Shown here: piece by piece, positions 44,019-53,312 of the stretch
Layout of the letters: each line of letters opens with the position of its first letter
How positions within the stretch are numbered: the stretch's first letter is position 1
Assembly (NCBI RefSeq): GCF_018598225.1
Contig: NZ_JAHESF010000011.1
Location: 167,558 to 231,557, forward strand
Length of the DNA: 64,000 nt
DNA from: Chryseosolibacter histidinae
Lineage (GTDB): Bacteria > Bacteroidota > Bacteroidia > Cytophagales > Cyclobacteriaceae
Reading direction: 5' to 3'
Position numbers and translations under genes: made by a program
The notes under the pieces: model-generated
Databases searched by the model: none
The model's input: only the letters and a program-made list of their open reading frames with translations
What the model was told of the DNA's origin: nothing

Positions 44019-45926
44019 TCAGAAAACAACCTTCCGCACCACCACCTGATCCTCGAGCTTCAGGCGGATGAAATAGATTCCTTTAGTCAGCGCCGATGTA
44101 TCGACATCTTTCACAAAAGGTGCTGATTTGATCACTCCTTTATGAAGTGTGAAGAGCAGCTTGCCGTTCACATCGAGCAGGCTGATCTCGGCATGGCCAC
44201 TTTTGTTTACGCTCACCTTCAGGGATGAGCCACTGGTTGAAGGTGTGGGATACACTTCCAGCAAAGGTTTTTCACTCCTCTCGTCGCCGAGCGATGTAAC
44301 TACCTCGCCTTTGGAACCCTTCAGCTGCACGGAGGCTACTGACATTGCCGGAAGCGATACGCTGATTCCATTGCCATTTTTTTGCACAGTGGTTTTTTGT
44401 AACGCATTCACCTGATGGGACACAAACGTCTCAGTCGATGGCAGATTGGCCAGCTTCAATACACTAAAATCTCCATCTGCCAGCACAAAACCTTTCAGGT
44501 GCAGATTCACGGTCTTGGATATTGTTGCGCGGTTCACGAGCGCCACGGTAACGGAATCTCCTGCTGCATTGATGGTAGGATATGCGGACACAAGCTCTTC
44601 CTCCGATGACGTGGAGCCAACGTATTGAGTTTTGTTGTACCTGCTGAACAGGTGCAGCACTTCCCACATGGCCGGGTACCAGTGCCATGGCGAAAACACT
44701 TCCATATCGGGCTGCCGCATGAACTCACCCAGGGTTCCCGCGTACCACGCAGCGATAGCATTGGCGCCGACATCGGGAATGCCCACTTCAGTAACACCGA
44801 ATGTCACACCATGCCCCGGCCCCATGTACTGCTCCAGCCATTCGCGGCATCGCTGAAGGATATATTCTTTGTTCTGATTGTTGTCCCAATTGCCATTCAC
44901 ATTCTTCACGCCGTTGGCTTCGGGGAAAACGTACTGCTTGTCGAAGAACACACGATGATACTGAACCACGTTGCTCACCACCGTGCTGGAAGGATAAAAA
45001 TGAATATCGAGCACATCGAGCAGTCGCACACCGCTGGCCTGCTGTTCTTCGGCAACCCGTTTGATAAAAAATTTCAGCCATGCATACTTGACGCCATTCT
45101 CCGTAACAGGTCCGTTAGACCAGTTGTACCATTGCCACTCATTGGCTGTAACGGGGCCAACAAGCCTGATCGCAGGAAATGCAGCCCTGGCTTTTTTTGC
45201 CACAGCGAAGTACTGCTGCATAAAAGCTTCCGCCTCGGGCTGAGCAGGTAAAATGTCATCGTGGGTGCCTGACCAGATCTCGATCTCGTTGTCCATGTTC
45301 CAATAGCGCACCTTGCTCTTATCGAGACCGATGCCTCCCGTGCCGAACCAGTGATCCAGGATGTTCACTGTTGAGTCGGGAGTCCAGTTTTCGAGGTATT
45401 GCGTTGGGTCTCCTTCCTGCAGGGCCTTGCTGCCACCCGACGTTTGTGGTACGCCCCCACCGGCGAGGTTCTGGTTCACGCCATCCCACCACTTCGATTG
45501 ATTGTAGCCCCAGTCGTTGAAATTGGCGGCAGAAGTGCGTGCTGCTTTTCCGGCAAGCTGGAACGACCACATTCCCTGCGCTGCCGGCAGGTGTTGCTGA
45601 AGCGAAGTGGCTGCGAAATCCCAGTCGTGTGGATAAACATTGTTGTACCAGTCGGGGTGGCTCGACAGCTTGCGGCGCCAATTGTATTTAGTACAATTGT
45701 TGCCACCGCTTTCGCGCAGGAATGTGACCCCGGCATCTTTCAGCTTCTGCCATTCTGCAGCGCTCAATGGCCTGGAAGGGTCGTCAGACAAGGAATTATT
45801 CCTTCCATACAGGTAAGGCGATACCGCATGTGCGGTCCCTGAAACATCTACCTCCACGGCTACCTGCGAAAACAGGGGTATCGAAATACACCACGCTGCA
45901 AAAAAATGTAAACTCCTGGCAATCAT
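44019..45926 (-). CDS. Secreted glycoside hydrolase, GH44-like, with T9SS sorting domain
   Basis: 635 aa from MIARSLHFFAAWC at 45926; a TTG 24 nt upstream is in frame. The signal peptide ends at LFSQ. The catalytic domain (about residues 30-500) resembles GH44 endoglucanase/xyloglucanase: YLYGRNNSLSD, GVTFLRESGGNNCTKYNW, YWNMDNEIEIWSGTHDD with the likely acid/base Glu (about 213), VLDIHFYPSS, and GVTEVGIPD with the likely nucleophile Glu (about 380). The end (LEVYPTPSTSGSSLKVSV, then GIYFIRLKLEDQVVVRKVVF) is a type A T9SS signal, so the enzyme is exported to or beyond the cell surface. Probably cuts beta-1,4-glucans. Family placement is by motif only. Confidence 0.82.
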   Translation of the reverse strand: MIARSLHFFAAWCISIPLFSQVAVEVDVSGTAHAVSPYLYGRNNSLSDDPSRPLSAAEWQKLKDAGVTFLRESGGNNCTKYNWRRKLSSHPDWYNNVYPHDWDFAATSLQQHLPAAQGMWSFQLAGKAARTSAANFNDWGYNQSKWWDGVNQNLAGGGVPQTSGGSKALQEGDPTQYLENWTPDSTVNILDHWFGTGGIGLDKSKVRYWNMDNEIEIWSGTHDDILPAQPEAEAFMQQYFAVAKKARAAFPAIRLVGPVTANEWQWYNWSNGPVTENGVKYAWLKFFIKRVAEEQQASGVRLLDVLDIHFYPSSTVVSNVVQYHRVFFDKQYVFPEANGVKNVNGNWDNNQNKEYILQRCREWLEQYMGPGHGVTFGVTEVGIPDVGANAIAAWYAGTLGEFMRQPDMEVFSPWHWYPAMWEVLHLFSRYNKTQYVGSTSSEEELVSAYPTINAAGDSVTVALVNRATISKTVNLHLKGFVLADGDFSVLKLANLPSTETFVSHQVNALQKTTVQKNGNGISVSLPAMSVASVQLKGSKGEVVTSLGDERSEKPLLEVYPTPSTSGSSLKVSVNKSGHAEISLLDVNGKLLFTLHKGVIKSAPFVKDVDTSALTKGIYFIRLKLEDQVVVRKVVF

Positions 45927-46030
45927 AATTTTAATTTTCACCTCGCGCAATCGTTTTAAACACTGAAATCTACAACGCTTTCAAAAAGGCGATGGTCATC
46001 AAATGTTTCCGATTGGGGGGTGAATGGTTA

Positions 46031-46217
46031 TCGTTGCCGGTTACCCGGTTGCCAGGTTGCCTGTTCATGTGGTGTGTACACGAAGACCGGGTTATGGAAC
46101 AAGGCTTCTCTCAAAACTGAAGGCAATCGTGACGCAAAATCTCAGCGTGAATCGAAGTTCAAAAAGTGTAGGCGTGCACACGCGAAACCGGCAACCTGCA
46201 ACTGGCAACCGGTAACG
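46031..46217. repeat. Inverted heptamer element, word GTTGCCR (degenerate)
   Basis: Left arm 46031-46063 with GTTGCCGG, TTACCCG, GTTGCCAG, GTTGCC. Right arm 46184-46217 with GGCAACC, TGCAACT, GGCAACC, GGTAACG in reverse sense, 3 nt from the TAG of the aldo/keto reductase gene. The core is longer than in the other copies and carries GTGTGTACAC / GTGCACACG. Confidence 0.75.
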
Positions 46218-46220
46218 GAT

Positions 46221-47114
46221 CTAAATCTCCCCTTTCGAAGCCGTATACAGCTCATACCAGTCCTGGTGATCGAGCTGGATGTTGAAGGCATTGGCGATGT
46301 TGCGGATACGTTGCTCGTCTCTGGTGCCGATGAGGGGAAGCGCACCGAGCTTGATCAGCCAGGCTACGGCAACGGATTCAATATCAACATTGTATTTTGG
46401 ACTGATTTCCTGGAGCTTTTTGCGTACACGCGACGCGGTGACGTCGTTGCCTGAAGCAATTCTGCCGCTGGCTACCGGGGCCGATACAAGCGGCCGCATG
46501 TATCGCTGCTTGATGTAATCGATCTGGCCATTGTCCAGCGCCGACGTATTGAGCAGGTTGAGCTCGAGGTGGTGTGTTACAATGGGTGTCTGCAGATACG
46601 AAGCCAGCAGCTGATGCTGGAACACCGAGAAATTGGCCACGCCGATGTTGTTGATCTTGCCTGATTTTTTCAGCTTCTCCAGCGCCATGGCAGTTTCTTC
46701 CAGGTTCGAGATCGGATCGAGGTGGTCGAGCAGAAAGATATCGATATAATCGGTATTCAGTTTTTTCAGCGAGCTCTCCACGCTCCGGGTGATGTGCGCA
46801 GCGGAAGTGTCATAGTGCTGTACGCGAACGTCGGGCTGACCCTGGTTCGGCATGCGCAGCCCGCACTTGGTGAACAACACCAGGTCTTCACGTTTGAAAG
46901 ACCGTTTGCTGATCACTTTACCGAACAGCTCCTCGCATTGGGAGTTACCATAGATGTCTGCATGGTCGAAGGTATTGATGCCCAGCTCCATACACAGGTT
47001 AACGATCTTTTCCATCGTTGCCGAAGCGTTGTTTTCCGCTTCCCACCGGTAAAAGCCATACACCGCGGGAGAAACTTTCGGACCGGCATCGCTGAGATAG
47101 ATCTTTTGCATCAT
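46221..47114 (-). CDS. Aldo/keto reductase
   Basis: 297 aa; two Met codons (47114, 47111) are equally good starts. The TIM-barrel family motifs are present: LCMELGINTFDHADIYGNSQ with catalytic Asp and Tyr, LVLFTKCGLRM with the Lys, LNTDYIDIFLLDHLDP with the His, and a NADPH-binding segment near IGTRDEQRIRNIANAF. Similar to YdhF-type reductases. It reduces an unknown aldehyde or ketone with NADPH in the cytosol. It lies 59 nt downstream of the secreted hydrolase gene on the same strand. Confidence 0.92.
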   Translation of the reverse strand: MMQKIYLSDAGPKVSPAVYGFYRWEAENNASATMEKIVNLCMELGINTFDHADIYGNSQCEELFGKVISKRSFKREDLVLFTKCGLRMPNQGQPDVRVQHYDTSAAHITRSVESSLKKLNTDYIDIFLLDHLDPISNLEETAMALEKLKKSGKINNIGVANFSVFQHQLLASYLQTPIVTHHLELNLLNTSALDNGQIDYIKQRYMRPLVSAPVASGRIASGNDVTASRVRKKLQEISPKYNVDIESVAVAWLIKLGALPLIGTRDEQRIRNIANAFNIQLDHQDWYELYTASKGEI

Positions 47115-47173
47115 GGGATTACTTCGTTAATTGCTTATCTGCAATTATCGGATTTAATCCTGTATAAAAAAAA

Positions 47174-47842
47174 TCAGCGCAGACTGCCTCCGGCCCATTG
47201 CACCAATGGCAGCACCCACTCCCGGTAAGGCTTATAAATGAAACCATGGCCGTTGCCCATGCGCAGGCCGATCTCCGTGTATCCTGTCTTGCAAAGCTTG
47301 TCGCTGAGAAGCTTGTTGCACGAGCCTTTGGAATCGGAGGTTTCGTAGATGGAAAGGAAATTGCCGCACAGCGCAACGGAGTCTTTTAAAAAATAGTCCA
47401 GCGCATATTCGCTGCACAGCGCCAGGATGGCATAGCTGATGCGGCTGTTCTTCATACGGCGCGCCACGTCTATGGCGATATAGGCACCCTGCGATGCTCC
47501 TACAACAATGATATTCTCGGGTGACACTCCCCGGCTCATCAACGTATCGATCTGCTTCGAGACCTTGACGGCATAATCCAGATCTTCCGTGCCTTTGGGC
47601 CTTGCTTCGCTGATCACATGAAAGCCATGACTCCTTAACGTATCCAGGATCTTCAGGTATTCATAAGCACCGAACCGCGGGCTCACTGCATTGATACCCT
47701 GCTCCTGCACAATGCCACCATGCAGATAGAACAGATACTTCTGCGATGCGTCTGGTCTTTTGGGAGTAAACGCAGAAATGGTCGGTCCCTGGGCGGGAGC
47801 GATGAACGCGATGCAGAGTATGAATACGGATACGAGTTTCAT
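47174..47842 (-). CDS. Secreted alpha/beta hydrolase
   Basis: 222 aa with a signal peptide (VFILCIAFIAPAQ). Alpha/beta-hydrolase features: KYLFYLHGGIVQEQG (oxyanion strand), HGFHVISEARPKGTED, the nucleophile elbow VVGASQGAYIAI, and a late GNGHGFIYKPYREWV carrying the presumed His. The acid residue is not certain. It is probably a periplasmic esterase of unknown substrate. Upstream of the aldo/keto reductase in a likely two-gene unit. Confidence 0.82.
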   Translation of the reverse strand: MKLVSVFILCIAFIAPAQGPTISAFTPKRPDASQKYLFYLHGGIVQEQGINAVSPRFGAYEYLKILDTLRSHGFHVISEARPKGTEDLDYAVKVSKQIDTLMSRGVSPENIIVVGASQGAYIAIDVARRMKNSRISYAILALCSEYALDYFLKDSVALCGNFLSIYETSDSKGSCNKLLSDKLCKTGYTEIGLRMGNGHGFIYKPYREWVLPLVQWAGGSLR

Positions 47843-47863
47843 TTCGAAATCTTGTACGTCATC

Positions 47864-47990
47864 GGTTGCCAGTTGCCGGTTCAGACTGGTGTGACATTCG
47901 AGTCTCGTCTATTTACAAAGTTTCAGTACCCGGTACTTGAAAGCTGAAACTCGCTCGAACCGGTAACTGGCAACTGGCAACCGGTAACTA
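47864..47990. repeat. Inverted heptamer element, word GTTGCCR
   Basis: Left arm CGGTTGCCAGTTGCCGGTTC. Right arm (47960-47990) reads TA|GTTACCGGTTGCCAGTTG on the minus strand and includes the TAG stop of the permease gene. The core aligns with that of 28778-28932 and has a GTTTCAG / CTGAAAC pair of its own. Confidence 0.85.
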
Positions 47991-50390
47991 TTCGTATCTC
48001 AACGACTTCGTCGGATTCGTCCTCGCGGCTTTCAAGGTATGGACGGATACCGTGAGCAGCGCGATCGTGATCACCAGCAGGCTGGGGATGGCAAAGATCC
48101 ACCACGACAGCGGGATGCGGTTTGCGAAAGCTTCGAGCCACGCGCTCATCACCCACCATGCCAGCGGAACCGCCACCGTGATGGCAGCCAGCATCAGCAC
48201 CAGGTAATCGCGGCTGATCAGCGTCAGGATGCTGGTAATGGAGGCGCCGAGCACCTTGCGTACGCCGATCTCTTTGGTGCGTTGGATGGCAGTGAGCGAA
48301 GAAAGTCCGAACAAGCCGAGACAGGCAATGAAGATGGCAATGGTGGAAAATATGCCGAACACTTTTCCGAACTGCTGATCGGCCTGGTACTGCTTGTTGT
48401 AGTGATCGTCGAGGAAGAACGAAATAAAGGGATTGCCCGGGAACAGGGCTTTCCATTGCTCTTCAAAACGACTCATGGACTCCTTCACATTAGCCGTATT
48501 GAACCGGATGGAATAATATCCGCCAGGTGATGAGGAGTAACGGAAAACGAGCGGCTCATGTGATTTCTTCAGCGACTCCTGGTGGTAATTCTTCAATACA
48601 CCTACGATGCGAAAGGTATCGCCCCAGAAAAAGATCTCGTCATTGATGGCATCCTCTGCTTTTTCAAAACCCATCTGGCGGCACGCAGCTTCGTTCAGCA
48701 GAACATTTTTATACTCGTTGGGTTCGTCTGAAAAACCTCTGCCGGCCAGAACGTTCAATCCGAACAAGGGAACAAAGTCATGATCCATCATGATCACGCG
48801 GTACTGGTTGGCTTCGTCTTCGCGCTGGCTGAGCCTGCGGATGCCTCCCGCGTTCCATCCTGGTTGTGCTCCGGGAATAGCCGATGAAGCGGTCATGTTC
48901 GCCACTTCAGGATACTGTTTGATCTTCTCTTTGAGAATGAGAAACTTCTTTTGATACGTTGAGTCAACAACGTTGGGGGAATAGACCACCAGCGTCTGGT
49001 CGAGGTTCACACCCAGGGCCTGCTCCTGCATGTAACGGATCTGGCGGTAAACCGTGAACGTACCCACGATCAATGTGATGGAGGCCACGAACTGTGTCAC
49101 CACCATTCCCTTGCGGAACAGCACACCTTGGCCGGTATTCTTGAATCTTCCCTTCAGCACTTCCACAGGCTTGTATCCTGAAAGCACAAATGCCGGGTAC
49201 AATCCTGAGAGCAGGGCACCGCCGGCGATCAGGAGGCCCATCCAGACCCAGAACATCTTTTGTTTGAAAAGCAGGTAGCCCAGCTCGCGGCCGGTAAGCT
49301 CGCTGAACCATGGCGTGAGCATGACAACAAACGCGATGGCCACAAACACCGCCACCGTGTTCAGCAGCAGTGACTCGAACAGGAACTGCTGCACCAGTTG
49401 TGTGCGGAAGCTGCCCATCACTTTCCTGACCCCTACCTCCCTGGCGCGCTCGATCGATTTTGCGGTGGAGAGGTTGATATAGTTGATCCAGGCGATCACC
49501 AGGATGAGCACTGCTACGATGGAGAGAAAGTAAGCTGACCGTCTGTCGCCATTCGGTTTGAACTCGCCCATAAAATCCGAATCCAGGTGGATGTCTGTGA
49601 GCGGCTGCAGATGAAAGACCATACCCGCGTTCCATTGCTTCAGGTTCTCACCTTCCCGTTTTTCGACATAAGCAGGTAACTTGGCTTCCAGTGCTTTGGC
49701 ATCAGCGTTCTCGGTGAGCAGCAGGTAGGTAAAAAAGCCATCCCACTGCCATGAGGTAAGCCCCTGGGGATTCTGGTTGGCGATCCAGGTATCGAACGAG
49801 AAGAGCGCATCCACTTTCATGTGGGTGTTGGTAGGAAGGTCTTCGAATATGCCCGTCACTTCGTATTCTCTTCTGCCGTTGTCACGGATGGTTTTGCCCA
49901 CCGGATTTTCAGCACCGAAATATTTTTTAGCCATCGATCTCGATAGCACAGCCTTGTTGGGTCCGCGGAGTGCCGAAGAATCACGTCCTTCTATCAGGGG
50001 AACCGTAAACACCTCGAAAAAATCTTCCGAAGCATAGTATACACCCTCTTCCTTGAAGAACACATCTCCGTACGACATCACCGTATTCCTTTTGTACATG
50101 CGCACAATCTTCTCAACCTCGGGGAAATTTGCTTTGAGGTCAGGACCGATGCCCAGGCATCCGGCGGCCCACCGCGTTTCTATCTCGCCTTTGTTATAAC
50201 GGTCCAGCTGTACCCTGAAAATGCGGTCCTTCTTTTCATGATAGTCGTCATAGCTGAACTCATGGAGCACAAACTGGGTGATGAGCATGCAAGCCATCAT
50301 GCCAATGGCGAGTCCTGAAATATTGATCGCCGTAAACGCCTTGTTCCGCGAAATGTAACGGAATACTGAGGTAAGATAGTTCTTGATCAT
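47988..50390 (-). CDS. FtsX-like ABC-type permease (tandem array, member 5)
   Basis: 800 aa, start MIKNYLTSVFRYISRNKAFT. First membrane segment about residues 20-40, a MacB-like periplasmic domain, RAREVGVRKVMGSFRTQ at about 320, a second periplasmic domain, RTKEIGVRKVLGASITS at about 708, and a C-terminal KSLRYE. It is the 3'-most of five same-strand permeases in 12.8 kb. Such proteins normally pair with a MacB/LolD-type ATPase encoded elsewhere. Gaps of 138 to 308 nt made of repeats separate the five, so whether they are one transcript is unclear. The TAG stop is formed by the border of a GTTGCCR element. Confidence 0.9.
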   Translation of the reverse strand: MIKNYLTSVFRYISRNKAFTAINISGLAIGMMACMLITQFVLHEFSYDDYHEKKDRIFRVQLDRYNKGEIETRWAAGCLGIGPDLKANFPEVEKIVRMYKRNTVMSYGDVFFKEEGVYYASEDFFEVFTVPLIEGRDSSALRGPNKAVLSRSMAKKYFGAENPVGKTIRDNGRREYEVTGIFEDLPTNTHMKVDALFSFDTWIANQNPQGLTSWQWDGFFTYLLLTENADAKALEAKLPAYVEKREGENLKQWNAGMVFHLQPLTDIHLDSDFMGEFKPNGDRRSAYFLSIVAVLILVIAWINYINLSTAKSIERAREVGVRKVMGSFRTQLVQQFLFESLLLNTVAVFVAIAFVVMLTPWFSELTGRELGYLLFKQKMFWVWMGLLIAGGALLSGLYPAFVLSGYKPVEVLKGRFKNTGQGVLFRKGMVVTQFVASITLIVGTFTVYRQIRYMQEQALGVNLDQTLVVYSPNVVDSTYQKKFLILKEKIKQYPEVANMTASSAIPGAQPGWNAGGIRRLSQREDEANQYRVIMMDHDFVPLFGLNVLAGRGFSDEPNEYKNVLLNEAACRQMGFEKAEDAINDEIFFWGDTFRIVGVLKNYHQESLKKSHEPLVFRYSSSPGGYYSIRFNTANVKESMSRFEEQWKALFPGNPFISFFLDDHYNKQYQADQQFGKVFGIFSTIAIFIACLGLFGLSSLTAIQRTKEIGVRKVLGASITSILTLISRDYLVLMLAAITVAVPLAWWVMSAWLEAFANRIPLSWWIFAIPSLLVITIALLTVSVHTLKAARTNPTKSLRYE

Positions 50391-50440
50391 AGATGGAAGT
50401 ATGGTGATAAGTAGTACTTGGGATCAGGTGAATGGTTACA

Positions 50441-50493
50441 GTTTAAAGTTTAAAGTTTAAAGTTTAAAGTTTTAGGTTCAGTCCAAGGTCGAC
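50441..50493. repeat. Heptamer array GTTTAAA followed by GTCCAAG
   Basis: Four to five GTTTAAA units (50441-50475), then GTCCAAGGTCGAC (50481-50493), a decayed GTCCACG pair. It is immediately followed by the MITE-like element, the same order as at 14772-14973 where GTCCACG words precede copy 1. Confidence 0.75.
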
Positions 50494-50505
50494 AATTCCA
50501 TTCGG

Positions 50506-50673
50506 AGACCGTCATCCAGAGCGGTGAAAGAGCGATGGTTTTGTGCGAGCGAAGGATCCCCCGGAACCTTACTGCGAATTTAATTCGAGCGTACGCCTTG
50601 CCGTGACCACTCCGTCATCAGGGGATTCTTCACTCCCTCAGCCTGGCCCACATGCATCGTTCAGAATGACGGT
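50506..50673. repeat. MITE-like intergenic element, copy 2 (both ends)
   Basis: About 165 bp. Terminal inverted repeats ACCGTCATCCAGAGCG and CGTTCAGAATGACGGT match with three mismatches. Internally GCGAAGGATCCCCC is opposed by GGGGATTCTTCACTCCC. It shares most of its left two thirds with 14836-14973. No reading frame. It could be a non-autonomous mobile element. It abuts the 3' end of an FtsX permease, as copy 1 does. Confidence 0.7.
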
Positions 50674-50698
50674 TCACGGCGTCCCTCCTTACTCCTTT

Positions 50699-53113
50699 TT
50701 ACTCATTCTTAAGTGTCTCCGCGGGATTCAGTTTCGAAGCCCGCACGGTGAAATAGCTCAGGGTGATCCACGAAATGACTACCAGCGCAAGGCCAGCGAT
50801 CAGAAATACCAGGGGGCTGATGCTAACCTGGTAGCTGAAATTATCCAGCCAACGGTCCATCGTCCACCAGGCAAAAGGTGTGGCCACAACAACGGCGATC
50901 ACGATCAGCCTCGTAAAGTTGCCCAGCAGCAGCACCAGCAGGTTGAGCGCTGTAGCGCCCAGCACCTTGCGCACACTCACTTCTTTTACCCTGTGCTGGA
51001 ACGTGAGCATAGACATGCCGAACAATCCGATGCATGCAATAAAGATGGCGATGACCGAAAATGCAGCCATGATGTTTCCGGTTCTGATCTCGGAAGCATA
51101 TTGCCTGTTGAGGTGATCTTCCAGGAACGAGAACTCGAAAGCAAACATCGGCTCGTATTGGCGGTAAGCTTTTTCAACGGCGGCCAGCTTCGCATCGAGG
51201 TCTTGCAGGCTGGTTCGGATCACCACAAAGTTGAAATTCTTTCGGCCGAGTGACAGCAGCAATGGCCGGATCGGCTCATGGAGTGACTGAAAATGGAAGT
51301 CCTGCACAATGCCGATAATGGTACCCCTGCTGACATGTCCGTCGCGGTCCCAGACCAGCTCTCTGCCGAGGGGCGAACCTTCAGGGTAAAGCTGACGTGC
51401 TGCCGTCTCGTTGAGAACGAAAGCACCCGACTTGTCAGAAGGATTTTCGCGCAGGAAGAAACGCCCTTGTGCAAGTTTTATATCAAGTGCCTGAAGAAAA
51501 TCGTAGTCGACATATGCCTCAGATACATCGATGTCATCCTCCGGCCTGTCTACCGCCGAGATGCTGTTCTGGTTGAACTGCATGCCGGGAATGTTGGTAG
51601 TTCCGGAGACCGCTGAAACTCCGTTGATCTTCAGCAGCTCGGTCTGCAGCGTCTGAAAGTCACCGGTGTTGTTCTCATTCTTCAGCGGGATGACGATCGC
51701 TTCCTCCTTCCCGAATCCAAGATTCTTGTTCCGGAGAAATTCGAGCTGGTTAAAAATGATCACGGCAGACGAGATCAGCACCATGGAAATGGAGAATTGG
51801 AACACAACCAGGGTCTTTCTCATGCCGGCGCCCGCGGGACTCTGCGCCTGTCTGCCTTTCAGCACCAGTGAAGGTCTGATTCCGGATAAATAAAGGGCAG
51901 GATAAACTCCCGCCACTATACCGATGCCAGTGCCCAAAGCTACAAGCACGATGAGATGCTTTCCGTATTGAAGTTGAAAAGATAATCCCGTAGTGTGGTT
52001 GAAGAATGGAAGCGACACCTCAATGAATAACACAGACACAGCGATGGCGATCAGCGCCAGCACAACCGATTCGGCGAGGAACTGCACGGAGAGCTGTCCC
52101 TTGTATGCACCCAGTGTCTTGCGCACACCGATCTCTTTTGCACGTTCGGCCGACCTTGCTGTGCTCAGGTTCATAAAGTTGACGCACGCAATCACCAGTG
52201 TGAGCAGCGCAGCGATGGCCAGAATGTAGACATACTCGATATTTCCGTTTGGTTCAAGCTCCCACCTGAGCCGGGAGTGCAGGTGTATGTCAGTAACAGG
52301 CTGCAGCTTGAAGCCGAGGTTGTTGGTGGCATAGTACCGGAGGGATTCTTCCGACCAGTCGATATATTTTTTACTCCACGCCATCAGCCGGGCCTCGAGC
52401 GCTTTGGCGTCGGTGCCTGGCCTGAGCTTCAGGTAATTAAAATGACCGAAATCGGCCCACGAATAATATTCGTTATCCTCGTCGAGCGACTTCTCCCGGA
52501 GGTATGATACGAGGAAGTCGAAATGGAAATGAGCGTTTTCAGGAACATCCTTAAAGACACCCACTACTTCCACCATGTATGTATCCGAATCCACCATCAG
52601 TTGCTTGCCCATGGGGTCTTCATCACCGAAATATTTTTTAGCCATCGATTCGGAGATCAGCAGCCCGTTGATCGACTTGAGGGCGGTTTTCGCATCGCCC
52701 CTGACGAGTGGAAAATCAAATACATCGAAGAACGTGGTGTCAACGGCCAGGATATTGCGCTCATCGTAACGTTCTGCCCGTTGTGGATTCCGGAAGGCAT
52801 GCGTTGCACGGGTAAGGCCAGCTGCCCACAGCGGTGTAAGGCTCACCGCGCTCTCTACTTCGGGAAAATCGCTTACCAGCGCCTGCGCCATCGGGTGTGG
52901 TGTGCGGGTCTGTGGATTGTTATTGACCCACGCGATGCGGTACAGGTTTTCCGCGCCCGCGTGAAACCGGTCATAGCTCAGCTCATGCCGTATATAAAGC
53001 GTGATCAGGAACACACTGGCAATACCCAGCGAAAGTCCCAGGACGTTGATTGCCGTATGCAGCTTGCTCTTGAGCAGGTTGCGGACAGCGATGTTGAGAT
53101 AGTTCAGTAGCAT
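50699..53113 (-). CDS. FtsX-like ABC-type permease (tandem array, member 4)
   Basis: 804 aa, start MLLNYLNIAVRNLLKSKLHT. First membrane segment about 20-40. RAKEIGVRKTLGAYKGQLSV at about 328 and RVKEVSVRKVLGATALNLLV at about 713 mark the two FtsX halves, each with a MacB-like periplasmic domain before it. It ends ETLKNE with TAA, not the TAG seen in its four array neighbours. The variant EVSVRK in the second motif separates it somewhat from the others. Substrate unknown and no ATPase adjacent. Confidence 0.9.
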   Translation of the reverse strand: MLLNYLNIAVRNLLKSKLHTAINVLGLSLGIASVFLITLYIRHELSYDRFHAGAENLYRIAWVNNNPQTRTPHPMAQALVSDFPEVESAVSLTPLWAAGLTRATHAFRNPQRAERYDERNILAVDTTFFDVFDFPLVRGDAKTALKSINGLLISESMAKKYFGDEDPMGKQLMVDSDTYMVEVVGVFKDVPENAHFHFDFLVSYLREKSLDEDNEYYSWADFGHFNYLKLRPGTDAKALEARLMAWSKKYIDWSEESLRYYATNNLGFKLQPVTDIHLHSRLRWELEPNGNIEYVYILAIAALLTLVIACVNFMNLSTARSAERAKEIGVRKTLGAYKGQLSVQFLAESVVLALIAIAVSVLFIEVSLPFFNHTTGLSFQLQYGKHLIVLVALGTGIGIVAGVYPALYLSGIRPSLVLKGRQAQSPAGAGMRKTLVVFQFSISMVLISSAVIIFNQLEFLRNKNLGFGKEEAIVIPLKNENNTGDFQTLQTELLKINGVSAVSGTTNIPGMQFNQNSISAVDRPEDDIDVSEAYVDYDFLQALDIKLAQGRFFLRENPSDKSGAFVLNETAARQLYPEGSPLGRELVWDRDGHVSRGTIIGIVQDFHFQSLHEPIRPLLLSLGRKNFNFVVIRTSLQDLDAKLAAVEKAYRQYEPMFAFEFSFLEDHLNRQYASEIRTGNIMAAFSVIAIFIACIGLFGMSMLTFQHRVKEVSVRKVLGATALNLLVLLLGNFTRLIVIAVVVATPFAWWTMDRWLDNFSYQVSISPLVFLIAGLALVVISWITLSYFTVRASKLNPAETLKNE

Positions 53114-53167
53114 GGAATCAGTATGGGTTTTTTATTATAAGTTCAGTTCACGAAGTGGTTGCGGTTC

Positions 53168-53312
53168 CGTCCACAGTCGACGGCAGCAGACTCGACAAAA
53201 CCCTTTGAGAGTTTTTCATGAGGTGGCATCCTAGGTTGACTTGCGTGCCACCTGAATAGCTCTCAAAGGGTTGATCGCCGGCTGTGGACTGTCGACTGTG
53301 GACCGTGGACTA
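53168..53312. repeat. Inverted heptamer element, word GTCCACR, with nested palindromes
   Basis: Outer arms GTCCACAGTCGACGG (53169-53184) and the reverse-sense right arm to 53312, which reads TA|GTCCACGGTCCACAGTCG on the minus strand and contains the TAG stop. Inside are AACCCTTTGAGAG / CTCTCAAAGGGTT (53199-53272) and AGGTGGCA / TGCCACCT, giving three nested stems. Confidence 0.85.
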
